A stretch of DNA of 64,000 nt, taken from NCBI GenBank assembly GCA_905147135.1, contig LR990048.1, positions 17,158,563 through 17,222,562 on the forward strand. The letters run 5' to 3'. The notes under the pieces are model-generated. The model ran no database searches. It was not told the origin of the DNA and saw only the letters and a program-made list of their open reading frames with translations. This document shows positions 52,246 through 62,405 of the stretch, in pieces. Positions within the stretch are counted from its first letter, which is position 1; the number at the start of each line of letters is the position of its first letter. This DNA comes from Blastobasis lacticolella (Eukaryota > Arthropoda > Insecta > Lepidoptera > Blastobasidae). The translations under genes and the position numbers were made by a program.

Positions 52246-52560
52246 ACGAGAACTATTTTTGGATATTTTGTGCACAGAACTATATAGTTACTAGATTCTC
52301 ACTCAAAAATTATTAATTGAAATAGGATTAATCTCTTATCAAAAGTAAACAAAACTGTGAGAAAAGAATGTGCTCGTCTAACAAGCTCCTCTAGGTAGGG
52401 CCGACATGAAGACCGAAGTGAGTACAGTAAAGTTTGAATGCAAGATAACTAACTACTATACTTTGAGTGCTGGAAAACTAATATACAACATAGGTAATAA
52501 CTTTTTAAATGTAATTAAAGGCATAATAGACGTTGTACTCCTAATTTTATAATTGCACAT

Positions 52561-52884
52561 TGTATAATGTTGTAATAGTCAAAGCGATTGTAGATGTCGT
52601 AACTGTCGTAGACTACATCGCGCATGACAGTTGCGGCAGCATTTAGCCATATAGACCAAGGTTTAGTACTTTCTTTTGACGAAAGATGGCGTTGATTCAG
52701 AAATGCTGAATCTGTACATCGCGGTGGCTAGTTTGCGGTGCGTTTGTATATATATGTTTAAAGGTTTTTGGTTATTGTACTGTTTCATCTTCACAAGACG
52801 CAACTAGTAAATAAAGCGGTTTATTTTGTCTAGTTTAGTCTATTTCTTTCCTCCGGCTGGCCTGATCAATCTCGGTCTTGTACA
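52561..52884 (+). repeat. 5' LTR of the BEL/Pao element
   Basis: It starts TGTATAATGTTG and ends CTCGGTCTTGTACA. It contains a possible TATA word (gtatatatatg, about 52747), 'agtaaataaagcggtttatt' as a polyadenylation-like region, and a small hairpin gattcagaaatgctgaatc. It drives transcription and defines the RNA ends. Confidence 0.95.
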
Positions 52885-52904
52885 TGGTCCTTCATGAGCC
52901 GGAT
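52885..52904 (+). other. Candidate primer binding site
   Basis: The 20 bases directly after the 5' LTR (tggtccttcatgagccggat) begin TGG, as primer sites do. The wording is like that reported for other BEL/Pao elements. I cannot name the tRNA. Confidence 0.55.
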
Positions 52905-53472
52905 CACTGAGTATCAGTGATAGTGGAAACTTTATTTACCTTGGCAAGCACGGGGAGTGGTTCAGCAATATTTCACGGTTCGAGCGGCGAACTGAGACAG
53001 GGGCATTGGCACTGTCAGGAGGCGGTACTGCGGACCAAGGCTCTTCAACAACCCGTCAAGAACCAAGGAGGAGCAGCATCGGAGTGATCAGGTGTGATCA
53101 GTGGTTAAGTGAGTGACGAGGACAAACTGTAAGTTATCTTTGTTTTCTTAGACTTAGCAAATTTGATTCGGGAAAGTGAAACGTCATATGGACTTAGAAA
53201 ATTTAGGACTTGTGTTTTAGAAATAATCTGTAGACATAGTCTAATTTTAAGCATATTGGGTTACTACGGGGAATCCACGCCGGATTTCATAAAAATTGTC
53301 AAACACTTAGAAATATTTTTAATCTTTTTAGACTTGTATTTTTAAATATAATTTCTATGTTATGGTTGCTTGTCAAAGACTGAATTTTATTGAAGGTTTG
53401 ACTGTCAAACACTTGGGATATTTTCGATATTTATTTTGTTGTATTTTGTATTTATTATTTACTTGATTAAAA

Positions 53473-54345
53473 ATGGAAGCGGAATTGAAATTACAGGAAG
53501 ATAATTATAATCAGATTATTAAAGCCAGACGTAATTATAAAAAATCTCCAAAAGAGAGAATTACCGAAGCTTATATACAGGTTCGAATCGAATCCTTGGA
53601 GATGATGTGGACAAATTTCTCTACCAATCACAAGGTATTGTTAAGGCAATTTTCTAAAGAACTTGGAGAAACTAAATACATCGAAAATGATGTATATGAA
53701 CAGGCGGAAGAACTGTACACTGACTATAAAACGGAGTTGCGGACAGTGTTAAATATATTTAAACGGGTTAACAACGAGCAAACACTGCCGATAGAACCTA
53801 AACCTAGTTCGAGTTCTGTGAAGCTTCCTCCAATTAGTATACCTTCATTTTCGGGGAAATATACTGAGTGGACCACTTTTAGGGATCTGTTCATTTCTCT
53901 GATTCATAATAATGTAGATTTGAGTAATGTTCAAAAAATGCATTACCTCAAAGGCTATTTGTCCGGTGAGGCTGAGCAGCTTTTGAGACAGATACCGATA
54001 GCGGAGGCAAACTATCAACGCAGTTGGGATTTGATTAATGCTAGATATAACAACAAGCGGTTTTTGTCTCACTATATTTTAAAAAGGTTACTCAGCCAAA
54101 GAAATATTCTACAGGAATCGGCTAATTCCTTAAAGGAGTTATTAGATACCACAAATGATTGTCTTAGTTCTCTGACTAACTTAGGGATTGATGTTAAATC
54201 GTGGGACATCATCATCATTCATTTACTCACCCTAAAACTAGATTTGGACTCTAAGAAGCAGTGGGAATTTAGCGTAACAAACAACAGCAGCGAAGAATTA
54301 CCCACATACCAACAGTTTGCAGAGTTTTTTAGGCAATCGTTATAA
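53473..54345 (+). CDS. gag: BEL/Pao Gag, N-terminal part
   Basis: The 290-codon frame starts at an ATG 588 bp after the LTR. Residues 1-110 are charged and probably helical (MEAELKLQEDNYNQ onward). Residues about 115-200 (LPPISIPSFSGKYTEWTTFR, DLFISLIHNNVDLSN, KMHYLKGYLSGEAEQLL) are the conserved BEL/Pao Gag core (DUF1759-type) with the P-x-F-S-G-x-x-x-x-W-x-x-F word. It forms the particle shell. The frame ends 20 bases after the T6 run at 54325-54330. The Gag zinc knuckles and pol follow in another frame, so the two parts need a shift or reflect a one-base change in that run. Confidence 0.93.
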   Translation: MEAELKLQEDNYNQIIKARRNYKKSPKERITEAYIQVRIESLEMMWTNFSTNHKVLLRQFSKELGETKYIENDVYEQAEELYTDYKTELRTVLNIFKRVNNEQTLPIEPKPSSSSVKLPPISIPSFSGKYTEWTTFRDLFISLIHNNVDLSNVQKMHYLKGYLSGEAEQLLRQIPIAEANYQRSWDLINARYNNKRFLSHYILKRLLSQRNILQESANSLKELLDTTNDCLSSLTNLGIDVKSWDIIIIHLLTLKLDLDSKKQWEFSVTNNSSEELPTYQQFAEFFRQSL

Positions 54346-57300
54346 AGCTCTGGAATTTTTGGACGCTAAATCGCCTTTTGTTAAGGGTCAAAGCGGTCCT
54401 TTTGCTGCACAAGGTGCAAATAAGATTAAGGCCTTGCATGTTACAAACACGCAATGTCCTTACTGTTCGGATGCACATAAATTGACTGCATGTAAAAAGT
54501 TTAATGCAGAGAATGTGATCGTACGTAGAAATTTCGTGACGCAAAACTTTCTTTGCTTTATATGTTTGGGTGCAAACCATGGAGCTAAGTCCTGTCAATG
54601 TGCGACAAGGTGTAAGATTTGTAATAGACGTCACCACTCATTGTTACATCCCAAGGGTGTAGTGGGTGTATCGGAGCTCACTTACGCCAAAGGTCAGCAA
54701 GGGGGAGAAGATGGTGCAGGATCATCAAAAGGAAATAATAACACGCTGGTATCTTGCTTTTCGACAGGATCGGGAAATAAACATGTCTTGCTTGCCACGG
54801 CGCTTGTCAAGGCAGAGTCGAAAAGTGGGGTCGATCATGTCTTGCGAGCCTTGTTAGATCAAGGTTCACAGGCCAACTTTGTTACTGAATCGGTTGTTCA
54901 GTATCTCGGGTTATCAAAAACACCAATAAAAGGTAAAATCTATGGTATAGGTGAGGATAAAACTTTAATATCAAAGGCTATGGTGAACATTAAGGTAAAG
55001 TCAAGGGTGCAGCCTGAAATTATTATTTCAGTGCAGGCATACGTTTTAAAAACGATCACTTCTTTTCTTCCTTCGAGGAAGGCGGAAGAGCTGGTATGGC
55101 CGGAGTTTCAGGAGTTAGAGTTGGCGGATCCTGATTATAATATACCTAATAAAATAGATCTCTTATTAGGAGCTGATGTTTATAGTCAGGTGATTCAAGA
55201 AGGTGTGAAGAAAGGGCCTTCAAGTTCTCCTGTGGCGCAGTCGACATCATTAGGATGGATTCTCTCTGGTCTCATCAATACACATAATATTAACACGGAT
55301 TTCGTTGTGTTTCACAGCCATGTGAAAAATGATGACGATTTCTTGAAAAAATTCTGGGAACAAGAATCGGACGAGTTTTTAAGTAAGGAAAAAATGCTTA
55401 CGGATGAAGAAAGGCGATGTGAGGAGTTATTCCTCAAAACCACGACGAGAGATCTCGAAGGTAGATATGTGGTTAGGTTACCTTTTAAAACGGACGACCC
55501 TCTCTGCAAGTACGGGGACTCCAGAGGAATAGCTGAAAAAAGACTAAAAGGATTAGAAATAAAATTTAGGAAGAATGCGGAATTTAAACAAAAATATAAT
55601 GCTGTAATAGATGAGTACTTACAGATGGGACATATGCAGGAAGTTGATGTAGCAGACATTGACAAAAAGGAGGCATGTTATTTACCTCATCATGGTGTAG
55701 TTCGTGAAGATAAAGATACAACTAAGCTACGTGTTGTTCATGATGCATCATGTAAAGGAAAAAATGGAGTTTCATTAAATGATACTCAAATGTTAGGACC
55801 ATCGCTTCAACCTGACTTGAGACATCTTGTCATGCGATGGAGAACTAATGCTATTTGCTTGACCTCGGATGTTGTAAAAATGTACAGGCAGGTAAAGGTT
55901 CACGAACAAGATACAGATTTTCAAAGGTTACTTTGGAGAGAAGACGAACTGTCCGTGATTAAGGACTATAAGCTTCTTCGTGTTACTTTCGGTGTGTCTT
56001 CTTCTCCGTATCTTGCCGTGAAAGCTTTGCAACAGGTCGCTCATGACTACGGCCATGAATTTCCATTGGCAGCACTTAGAACGTTAAATGAATTTTACAT
56101 GGACGATCTCATGACGGGTTGCGACTCAATAGAAGAAGGAATGGAAATTTATGGTCAAATGAATGCCATGCTGAATAAGGCAGGGTTCGAGTTACAAAAA
56201 TGGACAAGCAATAGCCAAGAATTGTTAGATAAAATAAAGAGTGGAGGAGGTTTAAAGGAAACGATTAACTTTAAAACAGATGAAGTTATGAAAATTCTCG
56301 GTCTTACTTGGGATCGAAGAGATGATTCTTTTCAATACTCAGTTACAGTGGCTGAAATGAAAGGTCCTATTACTAAACGAAAAATTATATCGGACATTAC
56401 GCGCCTTTATGATCCTTTGGGTTGGGTATCGACTTGTATAATTACAGCGAAAGTAATCATACAAAAGCTGTGGCTTACTGGTGTTGGATGGGACGAGGAA
56501 GTACCTACCGAAATTCTTAAGGAATGGTGTACTTACCGTAAAGAATTGCAGGTACTTGGACAAATTCGTGTGCCAAGATGGATCCAGACTAAAAGCAGTG
56601 ATGTCAAGGTCGAATTACATGGATTTTGCGATGCTTCCAAGGTAGAATATGCAGCAGTCGTCTATGTTCGTGTAATAGACTCTAACGGGAATGTACACGT
56701 TTCAATAGTGACAGCCAAAACCAAAGTTGCTCCTTTGAAGCGGGTTTCAATTCCGCGACTCGAATTGTGCGGAGCGGTATTGTTGACACGATTGCTTTTG
56801 GAGGTATCCAGAGTAATGAATATTCCAAGAAAGGATATTCATGGCTGGTGCGATTCCACAGTGGTGTTAGCTTGGTTAAACAGCCACCCTTGCAGGTGGC
56901 AGGTTTATGTTGCAAATCGAGTTTCTGAAATTTTAAACTCTTTAGAACCTCATCAATGGTTTCACGTGACATCAAAGCAGAATCCTGCTGATTGTGCTTC
57001 GAGATGTGTGCGACCAACTGAGCTAATAAATCACCCGTTATGGTTATCTGGTCCAAAGTTTCTGGAAGATAAGGTTATCAAATACGAGAAGCCTAAAGAC
57101 GTTACAACTGACTTAGAATCAGTAAAGATTCACTGCGCAGTTGTAAAAAATGATATATTTGAAAGGTTTTCAACTTTGACTCGATTGATAAGAGTTGTAA
57201 GCTACTGCAGGAGGTTTTTGAAACTAAAAAAGAAAGCTGGTTCACCTGAAAGAACAACAATGATTAGTAAAGGTTTAACAAGTGGAGAACTCACGGAATC

Positions 57301-58414
57301 TTTGGAAACATGTTTACGTATAGTTCAGCAGTCTTGTTTTGAAGATGAGATTTCTGTTGTGAAAAAGAAAAATGAAGTTAAAAAGAAAAGTAAACTTAGA
57401 GCTTTAAATCCATTTCTTGATAGTAGAAATGTTTTAAGAGTCGGTGGCAGGTTGGAACAGTCTTCGTTAAGTTACCAAGGGAAACACCCAATTATAATGC
57501 CCAAAGTATCCCACTTGACTAATCTAATAATATTGCATGCTCACCTACAAACGTTGCATGGGGGGTCGGCTCTCATGTTGAATTATATTAATAGTAAATA
57601 TATTATTATAGGAGCGAAACAATTAGTTAAAGCACACGTACGAAAATGTGTTACCTGTGTGAAAAATCGTGCAGCTCCAACAGCCCAATTAATGGGTCAA
57701 TTACCTGCGGCCAGGGTTACCCCGTCGCGTCCATTTCTTCGTAGCGGGGTAGATTTTGCAGGTCCAATACAAATTCGTACATCAAGGGGCCGTGGTCAGA
57801 AGTCGTACAAGGGTTATATTTGCTTATTTATATGTATGGCAACGAGAGCTGTACATATAGAAGCTGTTACAGACTTAAGCTCCGAAGCTTTTTTGCAGTC
57901 TTTTAAAAGATTTACTGCAAGACGTGGTCACTGCCAAGAAATTTGGAGTGACAATGGATCTAATTTTGTTGGTGCTTCGTCTGATATTAAAAGGTTGTTT
58001 TTATTGGAGAAATCAGGTATATTACCTGATGTTCTTACGCCAGGTCATTTCCTCGTGGGTGATGCCTTAATAACGTCTCCTGATAAGAATTACGAACTAA
58101 GTAATATTGGTTCTTTGAGAAGATGGCAACATACTCAAAAAATGTTGCAGTATTTTTGGCGTAAGTGGTCTCAGGAATACCTAAATCAATTTTTACGTAG
58201 ATATCGGTGGTCATCTACGGTACCAAACCCTAAACTAGATGACGTTGTACTTATAAAGGAAGACGGACTTCCTCCATGTCGTTGGCTTTATGGAAGGGTT
58301 ATAAACGTACATCCAGGTTCCGATGGAATCATACGTGTTGTTACTCTTAAGACCAAAAACTCGGTGATTAAGAGATCAGTCTCAAAACTGTGTGTGCTTC
58401 CAATCACACAGTGA
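54317..58414 (+). CDS. pol: BEL/Pao Gag C-terminus and Pol (protease, RT, RNase H, integrase with deletion)
   Basis: The frame has no natural ATG at its start and overlaps the gag frame, so it is reached by frameshift or was once fused. Residues 47-111 hold three Cys/His knuckles (CPYCSDAHKLTAC, CFICLGANHGAKSC, CKICNRRHHSLLH). The aspartic protease word LLDQGSQANF is near residue 181. The reverse transcriptase spans about 440-640, with LTSDVVKMYRQV and the catalytic YMDD near 594-597. RNase H has GFCDASKVEYAAVVYV and IPRLELCGAVLL. The integrase has a HHCC region (LHAHLQTLHGG...CVTC), the first Asp in VDFAG (about 1146) and the second in SDNGSNF (about 1212). It then passes almost at once to DVLTPGHFLVG, so the segment with the catalytic Glu (normally near a G-G-L-W-E-A word) is gone. 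A DUF5641-type C-terminus closes the protein. Confidence 0.95.
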   Translation: MQSFLGNRYKALEFLDAKSPFVKGQSGPFAAQGANKIKALHVTNTQCPYCSDAHKLTACKKFNAENVIVRRNFVTQNFLCFICLGANHGAKSCQCATRCKICNRRHHSLLHPKGVVGVSELTYAKGQQGGEDGAGSSKGNNNTLVSCFSTGSGNKHVLLATALVKAESKSGVDHVLRALLDQGSQANFVTESVVQYLGLSKTPIKGKIYGIGEDKTLISKAMVNIKVKSRVQPEIIISVQAYVLKTITSFLPSRKAEELVWPEFQELELADPDYNIPNKIDLLLGADVYSQVIQEGVKKGPSSSPVAQSTSLGWILSGLINTHNINTDFVVFHSHVKNDDDFLKKFWEQESDEFLSKEKMLTDEERRCEELFLKTTTRDLEGRYVVRLPFKTDDPLCKYGDSRGIAEKRLKGLEIKFRKNAEFKQKYNAVIDEYLQMGHMQEVDVADIDKKEACYLPHHGVVREDKDTTKLRVVHDASCKGKNGVSLNDTQMLGPSLQPDLRHLVMRWRTNAICLTSDVVKMYRQVKVHEQDTDFQRLLWREDELSVIKDYKLLRVTFGVSSSPYLAVKALQQVAHDYGHEFPLAALRTLNEFYMDDLMTGCDSIEEGMEIYGQMNAMLNKAGFELQKWTSNSQELLDKIKSGGGLKETINFKTDEVMKILGLTWDRRDDSFQYSVTVAEMKGPITKRKIISDITRLYDPLGWVSTCIITAKVIIQKLWLTGVGWDEEVPTEILKEWCTYRKELQVLGQIRVPRWIQTKSSDVKVELHGFCDASKVEYAAVVYVRVIDSNGNVHVSIVTAKTKVAPLKRVSIPRLELCGAVLLTRLLLEVSRVMNIPRKDIHGWCDSTVVLAWLNSHPCRWQVYVANRVSEILNSLEPHQWFHVTSKQNPADCASRCVRPTELINHPLWLSGPKFLEDKVIKYEKPKDVTTDLESVKIHCAVVKNDIFERFSTLTRLIRVVSYCRRFLKLKKKAGSPERTTMISKGLTSGELTESLETCLRIVQQSCFEDEISVVKKKNEVKKKSKLRALNPFLDSRNVLRVGGRLEQSSLSYQGKHPIIMPKVSHLTNLIILHAHLQTLHGGSALMLNYINSKYIIIGAKQLVKAHVRKCVTCVKNRAAPTAQLMGQLPAARVTPSRPFLRSGVDFAGPIQIRTSRGRGQKSYKGYICLFICMATRAVHIEAVTDLSSEAFLQSFKRFTARRGHCQEIWSDNGSNFVGASSDIKRLFLLEKSGILPDVLTPGHFLVGDALITSPDKNYELSNIGSLRRWQHTQKMLQYFWRKWSQEYLNQFLRRYRWSSTVPNPKLDDVVLIKEDGLPPCRWLYGRVINVHPGSDGIIRVVTLKTKNSVIKRSVSKLCVLPITQ
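57950..58035 (+). other. Integrase deletion junction
   Basis: Only about 26 residues separate the second catalytic Asp from the DVLTPGHFL word. In relatives about 100 or more residues lie between, and they contain the active-site Glu. The frame is kept, so an in-frame deletion of roughly 80-100 codons is inferred. Confidence 0.85.
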
Positions 58415-58506
58415 TGTTTTTTTATGCTATTGTTTTTATAAATGGTTAAGAATTGTTAAGTTAGTATATAATGTCGAATTAATTTTAATTTGTTTATATG
58501 TTCCAT

Positions 58507-58560
58507 GGTGGGCGGTTATTACAAAGAAAGGACAATGTTAAATTGCCCTTTGGTGGGCGG
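58507..58560 (+). other. Duplicated polypurine-like boxes before the 3' LTR
   Basis: The box ggtgggcgg occurs at 58507-58515 and again at 58552-58560, two bases before the LTR. The second is placed as the plus-strand primer site. The first could be a spare or an internal primer. Confidence 0.6.
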
Positions 58561-58562
58561 TA

Positions 58563-58886
58563 TGTATAATGTTGTAATAGTCAAAGCGATTGTAGATGTC
58601 GTAACTGTCGTAGACTACATCGCGCATGACAGTTGCGGCAGCATTTAGCCATATAGACCAAGGTTTAGTACTTTCTTTTGACGAAAGATGGCGTTGATTC
58701 AGAAATGCTGAATCTGTACATCGCGGTGGCTAGTTTGCGGTGCGTTTGTATATATATGTTTAAAGGTTTTTGGTTATTGTACTGTTTCATCTTCACAAGA
58801 CGCAACTAGTAAATAAAGCGGTTTATTTTGTCTAGTTTGGTCTATTTCTTTCCTCCGGCTGGCCTGATCAATCTCGGTCTTGTACA
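58563..58886 (+). repeat. 3' LTR of the BEL/Pao element
   Basis: Same length as the 5' LTR. The only difference I find is tagtttggtc here against tagtttagtc at the 5' LTR. Confidence 0.95.
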
Positions 58887-59049
58887 CACATTGCCCGTTT
58901 GCTTAGTCGTCGTAAGATTAATCACTAATATTTACAAACTTTAAAACGTAGTCACAATATATTGTTAAAAATATTAGATCATAAAGATCAATGTCTAACT
59001 CTTAGTGATGAAGCATGAAACTCGTTTTTTTATTGAACGGCTTTGTTTG

Positions 59050-59165
59050 CAAATAAATGCAATTGTATTTATTTATAAGTACAGTAGTACTCATTCAAGA
59101 CGATTCCTTAACAATTTACTGGCGCCCGGAGAGGGACTGGCACCCTAGTAGGGACCGACGTTATT
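59050..59165 (+). mobile_element. Possible LTR end with lysine-type primer site, second copy
   Basis: 'gcaaataaatgcaattgtat' and 'caagacgattccttaacaat' are followed by tggcgcccggagagggactg and 'gcaccctagtagggaccgac'. The 18 bases from tggcgcccg resemble lysine-tRNA primer sites of LTR elements at most positions. It parallels 52085-52245. If the BEL/Pao element is removed, the two would lie about 600 bp apart. Confidence 0.35.
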
Positions 59166-59169
59166 TTAC

Positions 59170-62100
59170 ATCGCATAATCCAGGTCCAAGTTAAGTAAGT
59201 ATTGTTAGTGTGGCTAGAAAAAAGAAAGGCTTAGTTGGTTTGGTCTTGTAGAGGCCGCATTGGCGACACAACGGCGATTTTGTCATACGTTTACATATAC
59301 TCGTTATCACAAAATGGCTGTTTTGCCAGTATGGCAGCGGCCTTGTTGAGAATACCAAATCCTACATGAGGTGGGTGGAGTAGAAATTTATAAGACATTC
59401 CAATCAACTTAGTACTAGTACGTAGTTACTAACTAGCTATATAGTTTGGAGCTCCAATACAAAACCCTCGATCACTTAAGTTCACGTCTTCATTTGTAAA
59501 AGTTAAGCCGCTCAAATGGTCTCGGTGAAGTCCAATTTTATTAACGTTTCCACTTACTACGTTTTGCGGAAGGACTGTAGTGAGGCTGTTTCCATTGAAG
59601 ATTACGATACGTGGTCCGATTCAAAATTAGCCACGCATTTCCCCAATTCGTGGATTACCTCTACTTATTTATGTGAATAGTTATTTTTCACATTCAGGTA
59701 AGGGTTTGCTTGTAATATTTTATCATCATCATCGTTTCAGCAGCAAAATATCCACTATCTTGAACACCTGTATGTGTAGCAGCTCGCTGCGACCTTGATT
59801 CCTTGTAACCTATCGATTACACAATACTAAATAATTATGCTGGTGAAATATGTTTCAGAAACAAGGTTTTGTAAAATATAATATTAGTTCATGTCACTAA
59901 TGGTTTAGTAACAAGTGTTACTTGGATAATTATCTTCTCCAGATAAAAATTTACCTAAATTCCAAAGTTCCAAATATCGGCTTCGTATACCGAAAAAGTA
60001 AAAATAAAACAGACTTTCATGTTTATCATAATGAGTAAATGAGGATGATCTAAATATTGGCTCATGACTGGATATGTAATCAATCCGCTTAATTCCAATA
60101 AAAGCAAAAACAGGTGAAGATTACCCGAACACAATGGGAACACGCCACCAATAACAAAGTAGAAACTTTTTTATTAGTTTCCGTGCTTTTTTCTTCTCTT
60201 TTTTCCTCAGGTACACGTCAATTTTCTCTCACAATCGTGCGGGGCGTTTAATTGACTTTCTTACTTACGCCACTTCCCCGCCCGGCTGGATTAGAAATGT
60301 GAAGAGAAGTGATAAAATGGAAGCGGTCATTTCATCGGATTCCCAGTTCAGTTCTTTATTCTCTTTCATTAGACGGGGGCGACTGTTGATTCAGAATTGT
60401 AATTGAAAAACTTTTGAAATTTACTTAACCTGGATTTTTATACGAGAAATTGTCTTTAGACTTTTCCAGCTGTTCCTTCTTGGTATTCAAAAGGAGTTGT
60501 AAATTACTTTTGCGAACTTGAAGTCCTACTTCCCTGTGTCTGAATTCAATTAACCATAATTAGACTTCCAATTAATATATTTCAAGAATTAAACTTGAAA
60601 TAATGGTCTTTTGGGAAAATAATAAATTAAATATAGACGAGAACTTCGATTTCACAAAGAATCTCAGTATAAAAAGGTTATCTCAACAGAAAACTAATTT
60701 CTGCATTGTGCATCGGGCGAGAGATGAAAAATTGGAAAAACTGAACGCCATTTGAGCGTCGGACAATGGTTTTTGTACCAATGCGAGTTCGCATTGTCAT
60801 TCCGACTTTCCATGCTGGCTTTTTTATTGGAAAATATCCGGGTTCGTTCATTCGTTTTGACTTATTTGATAGATCCATGTGCCTTGATGTGAAACGTAGT
60901 ATTTTACCCAGCCCAAATCCGAAGCTGGCTTTCGATATTTATTTTGGGAATAAAAGCTGTTGCTTTATATTTATTTGAAAATGGAATAGGTATCTAGTTG
61001 CTAATATATAATATAGCTATTCAGTGTGGTTTTGACCTATGTGTAGTTCGATCACTGTGGTTATTCAACTGTCACGGGACCTTATTACAAGTACCCTACG
61101 ACACTCGGCGATTACGTAACTTCCTAACGAATTTTCGAAATCGGTTAAGTACTTTTTAGGGTACCCCTATATATATTATATTTTGTTCTTTTTATGCTCT
61201 TTTATCTTTTTTCTAGCATTCATATGTTTATATTACTTGGTTTTATTTTATGAAGATGTGGCTTTTTGATACCAGTCTGTATTCTGTTGTTCGATACATT
61301 TGTATCTGTACAGTAATATATACCTGTAACTGATATGCATATTAGATTTAGATTAATACTTACGGTAACGACGACTTTACCATAAATAAACTGAAGAGGC
61401 AACATCTCGTTTCATAGCGGCAGCTGCGCCAATGTTTGTTTCGCAAGCATCACATATATTTCCGCCTTTTGAAAAATGGCCCCGTATTATTGCCTACATT
61501 CGAACAGTTTGCAAATAAAATAAATCAGACCATGTCATGTTTGTTGAATTTGCTACTCCCAAAGCTAATCTGTTGGCTATAATATATCTCCTTGGAATAT
61601 AAAATGTTAATCTTTGTTTCTTAAGGTGCTAAACGCATAACCTGAAATTCTCGTGGTCAGAATCATGCGTAGTACTGGTTCCTTTTCATTTCTGGTTTTA
61701 TTTTCTAAGATTTTATTTATACCTAAGCTTTTACTAGCGACTTTGCAACGGACCATCAGGGGGCCTATTCTTGCACTGTGATACCTCGAAATTGTCACCT
61801 TTTCTAGCTACAAATATGTATTAAAAACTTACTGAACTCACTACTGCAACCAAAAAACTTATCTTTGCCAATCCATTATTGTCTTAGATCGGTTTCAAGG
61901 ACATCTTAACAGAGATATGTGTCTAAAGAAAATGTCGAATTCCAGATGTCGCAACAAGAGAATATGCCTCCAGGTTGCAATATATCTCTTTACCAAATCT
62001 GTTGATCAGTTTAGTAGGCGTGAAAACACGCCTTACTGATAAGAGTTACTTTTGCATTTATAATATTAGAGTTATGAAATTATTAGAATGAGTATGAGAA

Positions 62101-62220
62101 CAAAAGCTCTTCTAAGTTTTTGGTGAAACATTGAATACTGGAGTTGAAGCGATCTTGTATAAAACCCTATACGGTTTTTTGTGGTGGTGTGGTATCTCTG
62201 ATATTTCAGATGTCTAAGGG
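59170..62220. other. Unassigned AT-rich DNA
   Basis: Frames are all under 75 codons and carry no recognisable motif. I see no tRNA-like box, terminal repeat or tandem array in about 3 kb. This is the quietest part of the window and could be intronic or intergenic. Confidence 0.4.
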
Positions 62221-62224
62221 TCAA

Positions 62225-62405
62225 ACTTCCATCTTGGTAACTGCTTACCATCAGGCAGGGCGTGGGTAAGTTCCATCATTAGTCATCTTTATGCCGACTG
62301 TCAGTTAGCATGACATGTGGCATGATAAAAATAGGCTTATGTGGCGATAAAGTTTGGAAAGACGTCACGCGTAATGAGCAGGATCAATCCAAAACATTTT
62401 TAACT
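62225..62405. repeat. Dispersed repeat P, copy 2
   Basis: It contains 'ggtaactgcttaccatcagg', then 'tatgccgactgtcagttagc', 'atgacatgtggcatgataaa' and 'aataggcttatgtgg', and 'gagcaggatcaatccaaaac'. From 62290 it is collinear with 16525-16690. Confidence 0.6.

Larger units (their letters stand above)
52561..58886 (+). mobile_element. BEL/Pao LTR retrotransposon, full length (6326 bp)
   Basis: Two 324-bp LTRs (52561-52884 and 58563-58886) begin TGTATAATG and end TTGTACA. They bound a 588-bp leader, a gag frame and a pol frame with the BEL/Pao domain order. The host sequence CACAT stands directly outside both ends (52556-52560 and 58887-58891) as a 5-bp target duplication. I count one difference between the LTRs, which means a very recent insertion. 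There is no envelope-like frame. The copy is defective in the integrase and has gag and pol in different frames (see below). Confidence 0.97.

Noticed and set aside
56682..57056. Minus-strand ORFs inside the BEL/Pao pol region
   Set aside because: Shadows of the long pol frame, which has full domain order on the plus strand.
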